Both the position numbers and the translations under genes were made by a program. Positions 7,149 to 14,138 of a stretch of DNA of 16,348 nucleotides are shown here, piece after piece; the stretch's first letter is position 1; the number at the start of each line of letters is the position of its first letter. The DNA is from Pseudomonadota bacterium (GTDB taxonomy: Bacteria; Desulfobacterota; BSN033; WVXP01; G020346125): assembly GCA_030608745.1 (NCBI GenBank), contig JAUWDQ010000024.1, forward strand, positions 1 through 16,348. Reading direction: 5' to 3'. Under the pieces are notes generated by a model that was not told the origin of the DNA, ran no database searches, and saw only the letters and a program-made list of their open reading frames with translations.

Positions 7149-8227
7149 ATACGAATCAAAAGGAGTTTAGAAAGAGAGACCTCCTTTATGTGGTGCCTCT
7201 ATGGCTCCTATCCTTGATCTTGCCTGATCCACACTTAGATCATCTTCGGAAGGAATCCAGGTTTAGAAGGAGGGATCTCTTTTATTTGGGGGGATTGTTG
7301 CTACTTCCCCTGATGTGGCCTGATACACACCTCCATCATCTGATGGTCTTGGCCGGGATTAACGCCATTTTGGCCCTCGGATTAAGCCTCTTTCTTGGCT
7401 ATGCCGGGCAAATCTCTTTAGGACATGCTGCCTTCTTCGGAATTGGGGTCTATACTACGGCTATCCTCACTACCCGCTATGGCTTTCCCACCTTTGTGGC
7501 CTTTTGGGCGTCGGCCCTTGTATCTGCAGCCTTAGCCTACCTCATCGGGAAACCCATCCTTAAATTGAAGGGATACTTCCTGGCCCTGGCCACCCTGGGA
7601 TTTGGGGAAATTTTTTTGGTCATCGTCAGGGAGTCCCACAGCCTCACCGGTGGGGTCATCGGAATCTTCGGCATCCCCTGGTTCTCCCTGGCCGGGTTCT
7701 CATTTGATACCTATCTTAAACAATATTATCTGACCTGGGGGGTTCTTATAGGGTTGCTCCTTTTTTCTAAAAACCTGATTCGTTCCAAGATAGGCCGGGC
7801 TTTTTTGGCCGTGGCAACCAGTGAAGATGCCGCCTCCACCGTGGGAATAAAGGTGGCTCAAATCAAGCTAGGGGCTTTTGTCATTGGGGCTGCCTTTGCT
7901 GGATTTGCGGGAAGTCTGTTCGCTTGTGTCATGTCCACAGCTAATCCCGAGACCTTTGGCCTAAACCTCTCTGTTCTCATCATTATGATGGTTATCTTGG
8001 GAGGGATGGGCAACCTCTATGGCCCCATCGCCGGGGCCATCTTCCTCACTTGGCTCGTGGATATTCTCGGCAAATACCAGGAATATAGCCTGCCCATCTA
8101 TGGGTTGATCCTGATCCTCTTGCTTATCTCCTTCCCCGATGGTATCGGGACCCGCCTGAATATCAGGTTGATATACCTCATTAGCTATTTTGGGAGGAAG
8201 AAGAGGAGGGAAAAGGCGGAGCTTTGA
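7142..8227 (+). CDS. livM: Branched-chain amino acid-type ABC importer permease LivM
   Basis: 361 residues. The core from about residue 68 is typical LivM: ALGLSLFLGYAGQISLGHAAFFGIGVYT, TGGVIGIFGIP, and the coupling-loop segment VATSEDAASTVGIK. The N-terminus is unusual. Residues of about 8-35 and 40-67 are repeats of each other (RKRDLLY...PDPHLDHL and RRRDLFY...PDTHLHHL), with a 32-codon period and each holding one hydrophobic segment. Removing one unit would give about 329 residues, close to many LivM proteins. The extra helix, if inserted, would change the N-terminal topology. It overlaps livH by seven bases and livG by one. Confidence 0.92.
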   Translation: MVDTNQKEFRKRDLLYVVPLWLLSLILPDPHLDHLRKESRFRRRDLFYLGGLLLLPLMWPDTHLHHLMVLAGINAILALGLSLFLGYAGQISLGHAAFFGIGVYTTAILTTRYGFPTFVAFWASALVSAALAYLIGKPILKLKGYFLALATLGFGEIFLVIVRESHSLTGGVIGIFGIPWFSLAGFSFDTYLKQYYLTWGVLIGLLLFSKNLIRSKIGRAFLAVATSEDAASTVGIKVAQIKLGAFVIGAAFAGFAGSLFACVMSTANPETFGLNLSVLIIMMVILGGMGNLYGPIAGAIFLTWLVDILGKYQEYSLPIYGLILILLLISFPDGIGTRLNIRLIYLISYFGRKKRREKAEL

Positions 8228-8997
8228 TGTCATTTCTATCTGTAGAGGAGATTATCAAGAATTACGATGGAGTCCGTGCCCTGAACCAGGTTTCGTTGCA
8301 CGTGCGAAAGGGAATCATCAAGGGACTCATTGGCCCCAATGGAGCGGGAAAAACCACCCTCTTCCATTTGATCAGTGGCATGGAGAGGCCCGCCTCGGGG
8401 AAGATTTACTTTAAAGGAACGGATATCACATCCATGGAACCCTATGAGATTTCCCTGCTGGGAGTGGGGAGGACCTTTCAAACGCTCCAGATTTGGGGAA
8501 ACATGACGGTCGTGGAAAATATCATGGCCGGGATGCACACGAGGTTGAAAGAGGGATTCCTCTCCTGTGGGCTTTGGCTCCCCTGGGTCAAAAGGACGGA
8601 AAAAGAAGCCTTGAAGGAGGCCAAGGAGATCTTGGAATTCCTCGGCCTATTAGGCAGGTGGAAATGGCTCGCCTCCCAACTCTCCTTTGGCCAACAGAAA
8701 ATCCTGGAGATGGGGCGGGCCCTTGCCATGAAGCCGGAGCTCATCCTCCTGGACGAACCAGCTGCTGGGCTGACCGCAACCGAGGTACGGCGACTTGCGG
8801 AAAGGATCTGCCAGATCAGGAAGGAAGGGGTCACCATCCTCGTGGTGGAGCATCACATGGGGTTGGTGATGGAGATAGCGGATGAGATAGCCGTGCTCAA
8901 TAATGGCGAACTCATTGCCGAAGGGACTCCCGATGTGGTGAGGAGGAACCCCCAGGTGATCGAGGCTTACCTGAAAGGTGCAAGGGTTGATGCTTAG
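8227..8997 (+). CDS. livG: Branched-chain amino acid-type ABC importer ATPase LivG
   Basis: 256 residues from the ATG at 8227, which overlaps the livM stop as TGATG; a TTG one codon earlier is less likely. It contains Walker A GPNGAGKTT (residues 36-44), the LivG-type signature LSFGQQKILEMGRAL, Walker B LILLDEPAAGLT and the switch His in VEHHM. The segment GVGRTFQTLQIWGNMTVVENI is the Q-loop region typical of LivG (usual form RTFQ). It hydrolyses ATP as a dimer with LivF on the cytoplasmic face of the LivH-LivM channel. All catalytic residues are present. Confidence 0.93.
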   Translation: MSFLSVEEIIKNYDGVRALNQVSLHVRKGIIKGLIGPNGAGKTTLFHLISGMERPASGKIYFKGTDITSMEPYEISLLGVGRTFQTLQIWGNMTVVENIMAGMHTRLKEGFLSCGLWLPWVKRTEKEALKEAKEILEFLGLLGRWKWLASQLSFGQQKILEMGRALAMKPELILLDEPAAGLTATEVRRLAERICQIRKEGVTILVVEHHMGLVMEIADEIAVLNNGELIAEGTPDVVRRNPQVIEAYLKGARVDA

Positions 8998-9733
8998 GAT
9001 AAAAAAACTTACCGTCCATTATGGGCCGCTGCGGGCATTGAAAGAAATTTCCCTAGAGGTAAAAAGAGGGGAGGTGGTTGCCCTCATAGGTCCTAACAGA
9101 GCAGGAAAAACTACCCTTTTGTGCACCATATCCGGAATTTTAGAGACAACCGAGGGGAGAGTTTTCTTCCAGGAGGAGGATATCACAAATCTCAATCCCC
9201 ATAAGATCGTATCAAGGGGGATTGGGCATGTCCCCCAGGGACGTCATATCTTCCCCACCCTTTCCGTCTTGGATAACCTTATGATGGGGGCTTACATTAC
9301 GAGGAAGTCAAAGGGGGAGATACAAGGAAACCTGGAGTGGATCTATGAGCTTTTCCCCATATTAAAAGAGAGAAAAGAGCAGAGGGCAGGAACCCTTAGT
9401 GGCGGTGAACAGCAAATGTTAGCCATAGGCAGGGCGTTGATGGGAGGGCCCAAACTACTGTTGTTGGATGAACCCTCCATGGGTTTGGCCCCTCGTTTTA
9501 CCGAAGAGATCTTTGCCGCATTCAAGGAGATGAACAGGAGAGGGCTAACCCTCTTCATTGTTGAACAAGAGATTCATCTATCACTGGCCATCTCCCACCG
9601 GGGATATCTCCTCCGAAATGGTCGTCTGATCAAAGGGGGACCTTCATCGTCCCTCATTGAGAGCCATGAAGTAAAGGCCCTCTGTTTAGGGGAGGATATG
9701 AGCAAATATTTAGTCCAACGATCAGGAATATAA
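8990..9733 (+). CDS. livF: Branched-chain amino acid-type ABC importer ATPase LivF
   Basis: 247 residues from the ATG at 8990 (MLRIKKLTVHYG), overlapping the livG end by eight bases; a GTG at 8978 is possible but gives an atypical N-terminus. The signature LSGGEQQMLAIGRAL, Walker B LLLLDEPSMGLAP and the LivF-type IVEQE switch region are normal. Walker A reads GPNRAGKTT, with Arg at residue 37 where nearly all ABC ATPases have Gly; the codon is AGA, one transition away from GGA. The P-loop Lys and Thr are intact. Last gene of the operon. Confidence 0.92.
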   Translation: MLRIKKLTVHYGPLRALKEISLEVKRGEVVALIGPNRAGKTTLLCTISGILETTEGRVFFQEEDITNLNPHKIVSRGIGHVPQGRHIFPTLSVLDNLMMGAYITRKSKGEIQGNLEWIYELFPILKERKEQRAGTLSGGEQQMLAIGRALMGGPKLLLLDEPSMGLAPRFTEEIFAAFKEMNRRGLTLFIVEQEIHLSLAISHRGYLLRNGRLIKGGPSSSLIESHEVKALCLGEDMSKYLVQRSGI

Positions 9734-9904
9734 GGATCATCCCGTGGAAAGGGGAGAGGCTTTCCCCGACGACTTGATGGCCTTGGCCAGGTAGTCAAAC
9801 CATCTTCGCTGGAGGGCAATCCTCCTCCTGGGGATGAGGGCAATAGGAGCAAACCTCAAAGTGAAAGACTTTTCAGCCTGATCTCGAAAGGTGAGGTTGA
9901 AGAG
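9732..9904. repeat. Direct repeat flanking the liv operon, right copy
   Basis: The partner of 4784-4956 at a fixed 4948-base offset. It covers the last two bases of the livF stop, the short gap, and the 3' part of the antisense PH-like gene. Weak resemblance may continue leftwards into the last codons of livF. Confidence 0.85.
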
Positions 9905-10114
9905 AACGGTATCCGTCCCATAGTAATTGTCTTGGGTGAGGAAGATCTCCTCCATTTTGGAAAGGGGGATTCTTAAATCGATCTCTTCACCTCCCTTCCC
10001 CACGGGTACCTTAAAGAATAACACATCTCCCTCGACCCATAAGCGACCCTTCCGCCTCGATCCTTTAAAGGGAAGACCCCCGTAATAATAAGCGTGGCAA
10101 TGCTTGGGAACCAT
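9737..10114 (-). CDS. Small PH-like hypothetical protein
   Basis: 125 residues, convergent with livF (three bases between the two stops). The sequence is a run of alternating strands (GRLWVEGDVLFFKVPVG, LRIPLSKMEEIFLT, DTVLFNLTFRD, SFTLRFAPIAL) followed by an amphipathic C-terminal helix (RWFDYLAKAIKSS). This pattern resembles bacterial PH/GRAM-like domains, which bind lipid or protein; the assignment is from pattern only. No signal peptide or transmembrane segment is present. The ATG at 10114 has no clear Shine-Dalgarno sequence. A 3' fragment of a paralogue sits at 4789-4956, in front of the liv operon; its conservation in frame suggests a once-functional second copy. Confidence 0.7.
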   Translation of the reverse strand: MVPKHCHAYYYGGLPFKGSRRKGRLWVEGDVLFFKVPVGKGGEEIDLRIPLSKMEEIFLTQDNYYGTDTVLFNLTFRDQAEKSFTLRFAPIALIPRRRIALQRRWFDYLAKAIKSSGKASPLSTG

Positions 10115-10179
10115 CTTTCATGAAGTAATATAGCGCTGATGCTCTCCCTTATCAATAGGGATTAAACGGAATATCAATC

Positions 10180-10335
10180 TTGACGGCTTCGTAAAAAGTC
10201 CATCTGCTGCGTTACGCTTCATCCTTCGTCACTGCAGCGTACTTCTATGTACGCCTCATTCCTCAGGATTTGCGCGCCTTGCATCTGGATCTTTTTTCTT
10301 TGCCATCGAATTTTGACTTTTTACGAAGCCATCAA
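10180..10335. repeat. MITE-like repeat with terminal inverted repeats
   Basis: Bounded by TTGACGGCTTCGTAAAAAGTC (10180-10200) and its near-perfect reverse complement (10315-10335, one mismatch). Inside is a second hairpin, GCGTAC-TTCTAT-GTACGC. The first 45 or so bases recur at both window ends. It encodes nothing and has the size and build of a non-autonomous inverted-repeat element or a REP-like sequence. No target duplication is evident. Confidence 0.8.
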
Positions 10336-10370
10336 ATTTGATTGAAAATGAGATATTTCAGTAGGAAATT

Positions 10371-10388
10371 CAGGAAGGGCTAAAGATC
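10371..10388 (+). repeat. Target site duplication of the IS, left copy
   Basis: CAGGAAGGGCTAAAGATC is repeated exactly at 11765-11782. A T follows both copies, so the duplication could be read as 19 bases; 18 is preferred because the element then starts with TGT. Confidence 0.85.
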
Positions 10389-11764
10389 TGTTTAAGCCAA
10401 GGCAAATTGTCCCCTTAAGTGCCAAGCGAAAATGTCCCCTTCGGTTAGGGTGAATAGGGTGGAGCCGAGGCTGCATAGACCCAGCTATAGGGACTGGCAG
10501 CCTTGGCCCTGGTCTTCGACCTTCTCATTGCCCGTAGGGGCTCACGAAGCTGGGTTGACTCGTGTTGGGCGATCTGCTGGCCCTTGTAATAGACTCGCCA
10601 ACTCCCATTGAGCAACTGCCTCACCTCAACCCGTGCCTTGGCATACGAGGCCCTCCGGGGACCCGGGGGGATATCGATCGTAATGCCCCCGAGCCGAACG
10701 GTGTTGTCGTTTCCCACGGTGGCCTCATAGCGAAACGAGCATAGCCGGTCGATATCCATCCCCCGAGGCACAGGGCGCCAGGCCTTCTGCGGTTTCTCTG
10801 AGGCACGGCTGAATTGCCTGTTATGGGCCTCCAAAAAGCCCTCTAAGAAGAGATTAGCTTTCTCCCTATCGGGTGATGCCTGCCTTCTGGAGTTCGGCAA
10901 TGAGTCGGTCTTGCAAGGTCCCAAAGAGCCGCTCGATCCGCCCCTTGGCCTGGGGCGAGAGGGCATAGAGGGGCTCGATCGAAAGCTCCTCCAGAGCCCA
11001 TCCTACCTGGGTGGGATCCTGCCGGCCCCGAAGCTGCTCCTCAAGGCTCCAATGAGGGTCATTGCGCTTAAGGGCGCTGTGCCGATCCTGGTAGATGGAA
11101 AGGGGGATCCCATATGCTCTCAGCATCTGACGTAATACCCACAGATAGGCCTGCGAGGATTCAAAGGGGAAAAACCGCGCTGCCAAACACCGACTGGTAG
11201 CATCATCGATGGCTGCAACGAGACAACACGGGGGATGGCCTTGTCCAAACCACGGGTGAACAGAGCCATCCCACAGCACCATCATCCCCTGCTGGGGCTT
11301 GCGAGCCCGGCGGGATCGATGCCGGGGAGGACGCCTCCGCCTCTTGGGAAGGATGCCAGCCTCCCTGCGAATCCTTCTTGCCGTCTCCCGACCGATGCGA
11401 ATCCCTTCGACTGTGGCAAGCTTCTCGGTAAAATGAGTGTCATTGAACAAAGCGTACTCGGTGCGAGACAACTCCACAATCTTCTGCCTGAGCTCCATAC
11501 CAATGGCATTGGCAGGCCTTCTCCCCGTATTGCCGTGGACAAGCCCCGCAGGACCATCCCGGGCAGCTACCCCCTTGAGACGCTTGGCATGCCGATAACT
11601 CACCTGCATCCGTCGACTGGCCTCTCTCAATGAAAGACGCCCCTCCAACACCATGCGGAGAAGATACCACCTCCTCCACTGCCTCTGCCTCAAACTCACT
11701 TTGTCTCCCATAATGGGGACATTTTACCTTGGCAGTTAAAGGGGACATAATCGCTAGGCTAACA
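10389..11764 (-). mobile_element. Insertion sequence, ISNCY/IS1202-like
   Basis: 1376 bases with ends TGT...ACA. The left end (TGTTTAAGCCAAGG...) and the complement of the right end (TGTTAGCCTAGCG...) align over about 50 bases with small gaps. Each carries two TGTCCCC motifs, the inner one as AAAATGTCCCC, which are probable transposase-binding repeats. The element holds one frameshifted DDE transposase on the minus strand. Long target duplications, TGT ends and a single transposase of 400-odd residues fit the IS1202-type group long filed under ISNCY. Group placement is from memory of the family traits. Confidence 0.85.
10445..11711 (-). pseudogene. DDE transposase, frameshifted
   Basis: Two overlapping minus-strand frames together encode about 421 residues. 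Frame one (11711 down to 10866) has an N-terminal helix-turn-helix (SLREASRRMQVSYRHAKRLK, residues 27-46) and a DDE core with D148 (LWDGS), D209 (YQDRHS) and E260 (KGRIERLFGT). It stops right after AGIT. The next frame resumes with DREKANLFLEGFLEAHN and a C-terminal small beta domain (GSWRVYYKGQQIA) usual in this group. The break falls at a CCC run (plus-strand GGG at 10871-10873); dropping one C would join GIT to DREKAN, so a single-base insertion explains it. It is likely inactive unless the shift is a sequencing error or a recoding site. All catalytic residues are intact in the first frame. Confidence 0.85.
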
Positions 11765-11782
11765 CAGGAAGGGCTAAAGATC
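11765..11782 (+). repeat. Target site duplication of the IS, right copy
   Basis: Exact copy of 10371-10388. It ends at the first bases of the putative selD promoter. Confidence 0.85.
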
Positions 11783-11812
11783 TTGATATATTGGATTATA
11801 TTATATTATTAT
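11783..11812 (+). promoter_or_regulatory. Candidate sigma70-type promoter of selD
   Basis: TTGATA (11783-11788) and TATTAT (11807-11812) are 18 bases apart, in an AT-rich stretch about 60 bases before the selD start. The IS target duplication ends exactly at the -35 box, so the insertion left this promoter whole. Pattern-based only. Confidence 0.4.
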
Positions 11813-11870
11813 AGATGTTTTAGATGAACTGTTTAACTCCAAGTCACCAATAGCAGGTTAAGAGGATCAA

Positions 11871-12917
11871 ATGTCAAAGGATCTTATCCGGCTGACGGAA
11901 CATGCCAAGGCGGCTGGCTGAGCCGCGAAGATCGGTCCAGGGGACCTGGACCAGATCCTTCGCGAACTTCCCCTGTCCAGCCACCCGGATCTCCTGGTGG
12001 GCATTGAACATCTGGACGATGCGGGGGTATACCGTTTGACCGATGATATCGCCCTCGTTCAGACCATCGATTTCTTCACACCCATCGTGGACGACCCCTT
12101 TAGCTTCGGGCAGATTGCTGCCGCCAACGCCCTGAGCGATGTCTATGCCATGGGGGGGAAGCCCCTGACGGCGATGAACATGGTCGCCTTCCCCATTAAG
12201 AATATGGATCGGGCCATCCTCGCTGAAATCCTGAAGGGTGGATATTCAAAGGTCCAGGAGTCTGGCGCACTCTTAGTTGGGGGGCACAGCATCGAAGATA
12301 GTGACATTAAGTACGGCCTCTCCGTTACTGGGGTTGTACACCCCAACAAAATATTAACCAACGCCCGTGCCCGACCGGGGGATCGACTCGTCTTGACCAA
12401 GCCCTTGGGAACGGGAATCATTGCAACCGCCCTGAAGGGGGGGATGGCTTCCCAGGAGGCAATGACGAAAATCACCGAAAGCATGGCGACACTGAATCGC
12501 GTAGCCTCTGAGGTGATGGTAGAGGTCGGGGTTAACGCCTGCACGGATATCACGGGGTTCGGCTTCCTCGGCCATGCTTCGGAGATGGCCATAGCCAGCG
12601 ATGTGGGCATCGTTATCCAATCGCAATCCGTCCCCATCTTCCCGCAGGCTGAAGAGTATGCATCCATGGGCATGGTACCCGGCGGGACCGGAAGGAACCG
12701 GGATTTCGCCGCGTGCAAGGTCGAGATCTCGGGACATGTTCCCGATATAAAGATGGACATCCTCTACGATGCCCAGACTTCGGGGGGGCTTCTGATCTCC
12801 GTTAAAGGGAAAAGGGTTGAAATGCTTTTGGAGCAACTCCATTCCAAAGGAGTGCAGTGGACAACCGTGATAGGAGAGGTACTCGAGGGTCCAAAGGGGA
12901 GGGTTGTGTTGCAGTAA
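11871..12917 (+). CDS. selD: Selenide, water dikinase SelD, selenocysteine-containing
   Basis: Makes selenophosphate from selenide and ATP for Sec-tRNA synthesis and tRNA selenation. Translation from the ATG at 11871 (AAGAGGA a few bases upstream) reads through an in-frame TGA at 11919-11921, codon 17, giving AAG-U-AAKIGPGDL. This is exactly where SelD proteins carry catalytic Cys or Sec, with the essential Lys three residues later. With Sec the product has 348 residues, the normal family length. Downstream motifs are canonical: IEHLDDAGVY, TIDFFTPIVDDPFSFGQIAAANALSDVYAMGGKP, VGGHSIED, TDITGFGFLGHASEMA and DAQTSGGLLI. Starting at a later GTG (11997) would remove the active site. Neighbours give no sel operon; selA, selB and selC are not in the window. 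Confidence 0.93.
11934..11952 (+). promoter_or_regulatory. SECIS-like hairpin of selD
   Basis: GGTCCAGG-GGA-CCTGGACC is a perfect 8-bp stem with a three-base, G-containing loop; the loop starts 21 bases after the UGA at 11919-11921. Bacterial SECIS elements are hairpins inside the coding region just downstream of the UGA with exposed G in the apical loop, recognised by SelB. Position and shape fit; the loop may be larger in practice if the closing pairs open. Confidence 0.7.
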
Positions 12918-13239
12918 TCATTCCCTTATATACGTATTTTATAAGCCCGTTCCTTACGCGTGTAACACAGAATTGACACTCCCTTGCTCATTTCCTTTCC
13001 TGCCCTCGAATATATTTTTATTATCTTAGTTACTTTTTATCAAGACCCGCCCCATTCTTCTTATTTAAGTGAGAAAATGAGAGATATTTCGAGAAAATCT
13101 ACGATTTAATGAGATTTTTGTATTTTTGAATACCTTTGGGGAAAAATCACATAAAAGGAAATAAAGGGCAATAAACGTAATCTGCGACAATCATTAGAGC
13201 AGAGGTTTGGTTTTTGTAATTTTTTATGGTAATAAAGAG
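12918..13239. other. AT-rich intergenic region
   Basis: No gene or RNA is supported between selD and the riboswitch. It is markedly AT-rich relative to the flanking genes. A possible promoter for the riboswitch transcript is TTGGTT (13207-13212) with TAATAA (13230-13235), 17 bases apart, which would start transcription close to the aptamer's first bases. Confidence 0.4.
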
Positions 13240-13362
13240 AGTAACCGAAAGGCCAAACCATCCGCGAGGATGTGGCGGAAAGCCACGGGTCTAGCGGGGG
13301 AGACCCCGGATTTCCAGGATTTGGCATCATAGATCTCCTTAGACCGCCGGGTTGCCGAAGCG
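13240..13362 (+). ncRNA. GEMM-I riboswitch (cyclic di-GMP class I type)
   Basis: The stretch has the GEMM-I hallmarks in order: AAAGGCCAAACC (13248-13259), the P2 hairpin CATCC-GCGA-GGATG (13259-13272) with a GNRA loop, GGAAAGCCACGGGTCTA (13277-13293), and GCCGGGTTGCCGAAG (13346-13360). GGTCTA (13288-13293) pairs with TAGACC (13340-13345) to close P3, which contains an extra C/G-rich hairpin. Two departures from the usual aptamer are GGCCAAACC (commonly GGCAAACC) and GGAAAGCC (commonly GCAAAGCC). Because the ligand-contact base just before CAAACC is affected, specificity for c-di-GMP versus cGAMP cannot be settled here. It lies directly before a lytic transglycosylase gene. Confidence 0.85.
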
Positions 13363-13383
13363 AATGGGCAGCGCGGATTTTTT
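13344..13383 (+). terminator. Intrinsic terminator overlapping the riboswitch 3' half
   Basis: CCGC (13344-13347) pairs with GCGG (13373-13376) and TGCC (13353-13356) with GGCA (13367-13370), followed by six T (13378-13383). Its 5' strand uses the GCCGGGTTGCC segment that the aptamer needs, so the two folds exclude each other. This predicts an ON switch in which ligand binding prevents termination. The stem has an internal loop and is of moderate strength. Confidence 0.55.
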
Positions 13384-13405
13384 GTCTAATGATCGGGTGG
13401 CAAAC

Positions 13406-14038
13406 ATGCTCACTTCCGAAAAAACCCTCTCCTTTCAAAAACGGTTCCTTCTCTCTATTTGCATGATGTACATTTCCTCCGGCCTATTGCTGGCCTCCCT
13501 CCACTGGAAGGGCATCATCGAGGTCCCCCGAGTTGAACCCTGTGAACAGTTTCGAAGTGAGGAAGAGATCTTTACCATCCTCCGGTGCTCGGGGAGTGGA
13601 CTCCCTCGCGCGGAGCAGCGGAAGCTTGCCTGGCTCATCCTCCGGGAGAGCCGTAAATACGGACAGGATTATAGGTTGACCCTCGCCATCATCAAAACGG
13701 AGAGCTCCTTCAGGTCCAGATGTACTTCCTCAAAAGGCGCCAAAGGGCTCATGCAGATCAGGCCCTATGTGGGTCAGGCCATAGCCAGGGATATCGATAT
13801 CAGGTGGGAGGGAGATGAGACGCTCTTCAATCCCCATCTCAACGTAAAGATGGGCCTCCACTACCTATCCCGGCTCCTCCTCCGCTTCGGCAATCTCAAG
13901 GTCGCCTTGACGGCCTACAATTTTGGCCCCAGTTTTGTTCGCAAGCGCTTGAAAATCAAGGGGAAATTGCCATCAAGGTACAGCAGAAAGGTCCTAAAGG
14001 CCTACCGGGAATTCTCCCAACCCTCAAGGGGAACGTAA
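13406..14038 (+). CDS. Membrane-anchored lytic transglycosylase (SLT domain)
   Basis: 210 residues from the ATG at 13406. An upstream in-frame TTG at 13352 lies inside the riboswitch and terminator and is rejected. A basic start is followed by one hydrophobic segment (about 14-33, LLSICMMYISSGLLLASL) that acts as a signal anchor, so the enzyme faces the periplasm. The SLT fold has its three landmarks: catalytic E99 in KTESSF, GLMQI (114-118) and AYNFG (170-174; usually AYNAG). It cleaves peptidoglycan to 1,6-anhydro-muramyl products. There are no added LysM or substrate-binding modules, so this is a minimal form of the sort used for envelope machinery such as secretion systems, pili or flagella. 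The preceding riboswitch implies control by a cyclic dinucleotide. Confidence 0.88.
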   Translation: MLTSEKTLSFQKRFLLSICMMYISSGLLLASLHWKGIIEVPRVEPCEQFRSEEEIFTILRCSGSGLPRAEQRKLAWLILRESRKYGQDYRLTLAIIKTESSFRSRCTSSKGAKGLMQIRPYVGQAIARDIDIRWEGDETLFNPHLNVKMGLHYLSRLLLRFGNLKVALTAYNFGPSFVRKRLKIKGKLPSRYSRKVLKAYREFSQPSRGT

Positions 14039-14138
14039 CCCCTGCTCTCTCCCCGAAAAATGCTGGCAACACGTCCATAGATGTGATAGGTTATGGCACG
14101 ACCTCATCATAGCCGAGTACCTTCCGTGGAGTCCATCA

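Noticed and set aside
11783..11820. AT-rich stretch beside the IS as a dif/Xer-like site, since some IS1202-type elements insert next to Xer sites
   Set aside because: I could not align convincing XerC and XerD arms around a 6-bp centre; a promoter explains the sequence better.
12143..12842. Long antisense frames opposite selD
   Set aside because: They mirror the codon structure of a well-conserved gene and have no family resemblance.
11997..12917. selD starting at the GTG at 11997
   Set aside because: This start would drop the active-site loop; the upstream UGA-containing frame matches the SelD N-terminus and has a good ribosome site.
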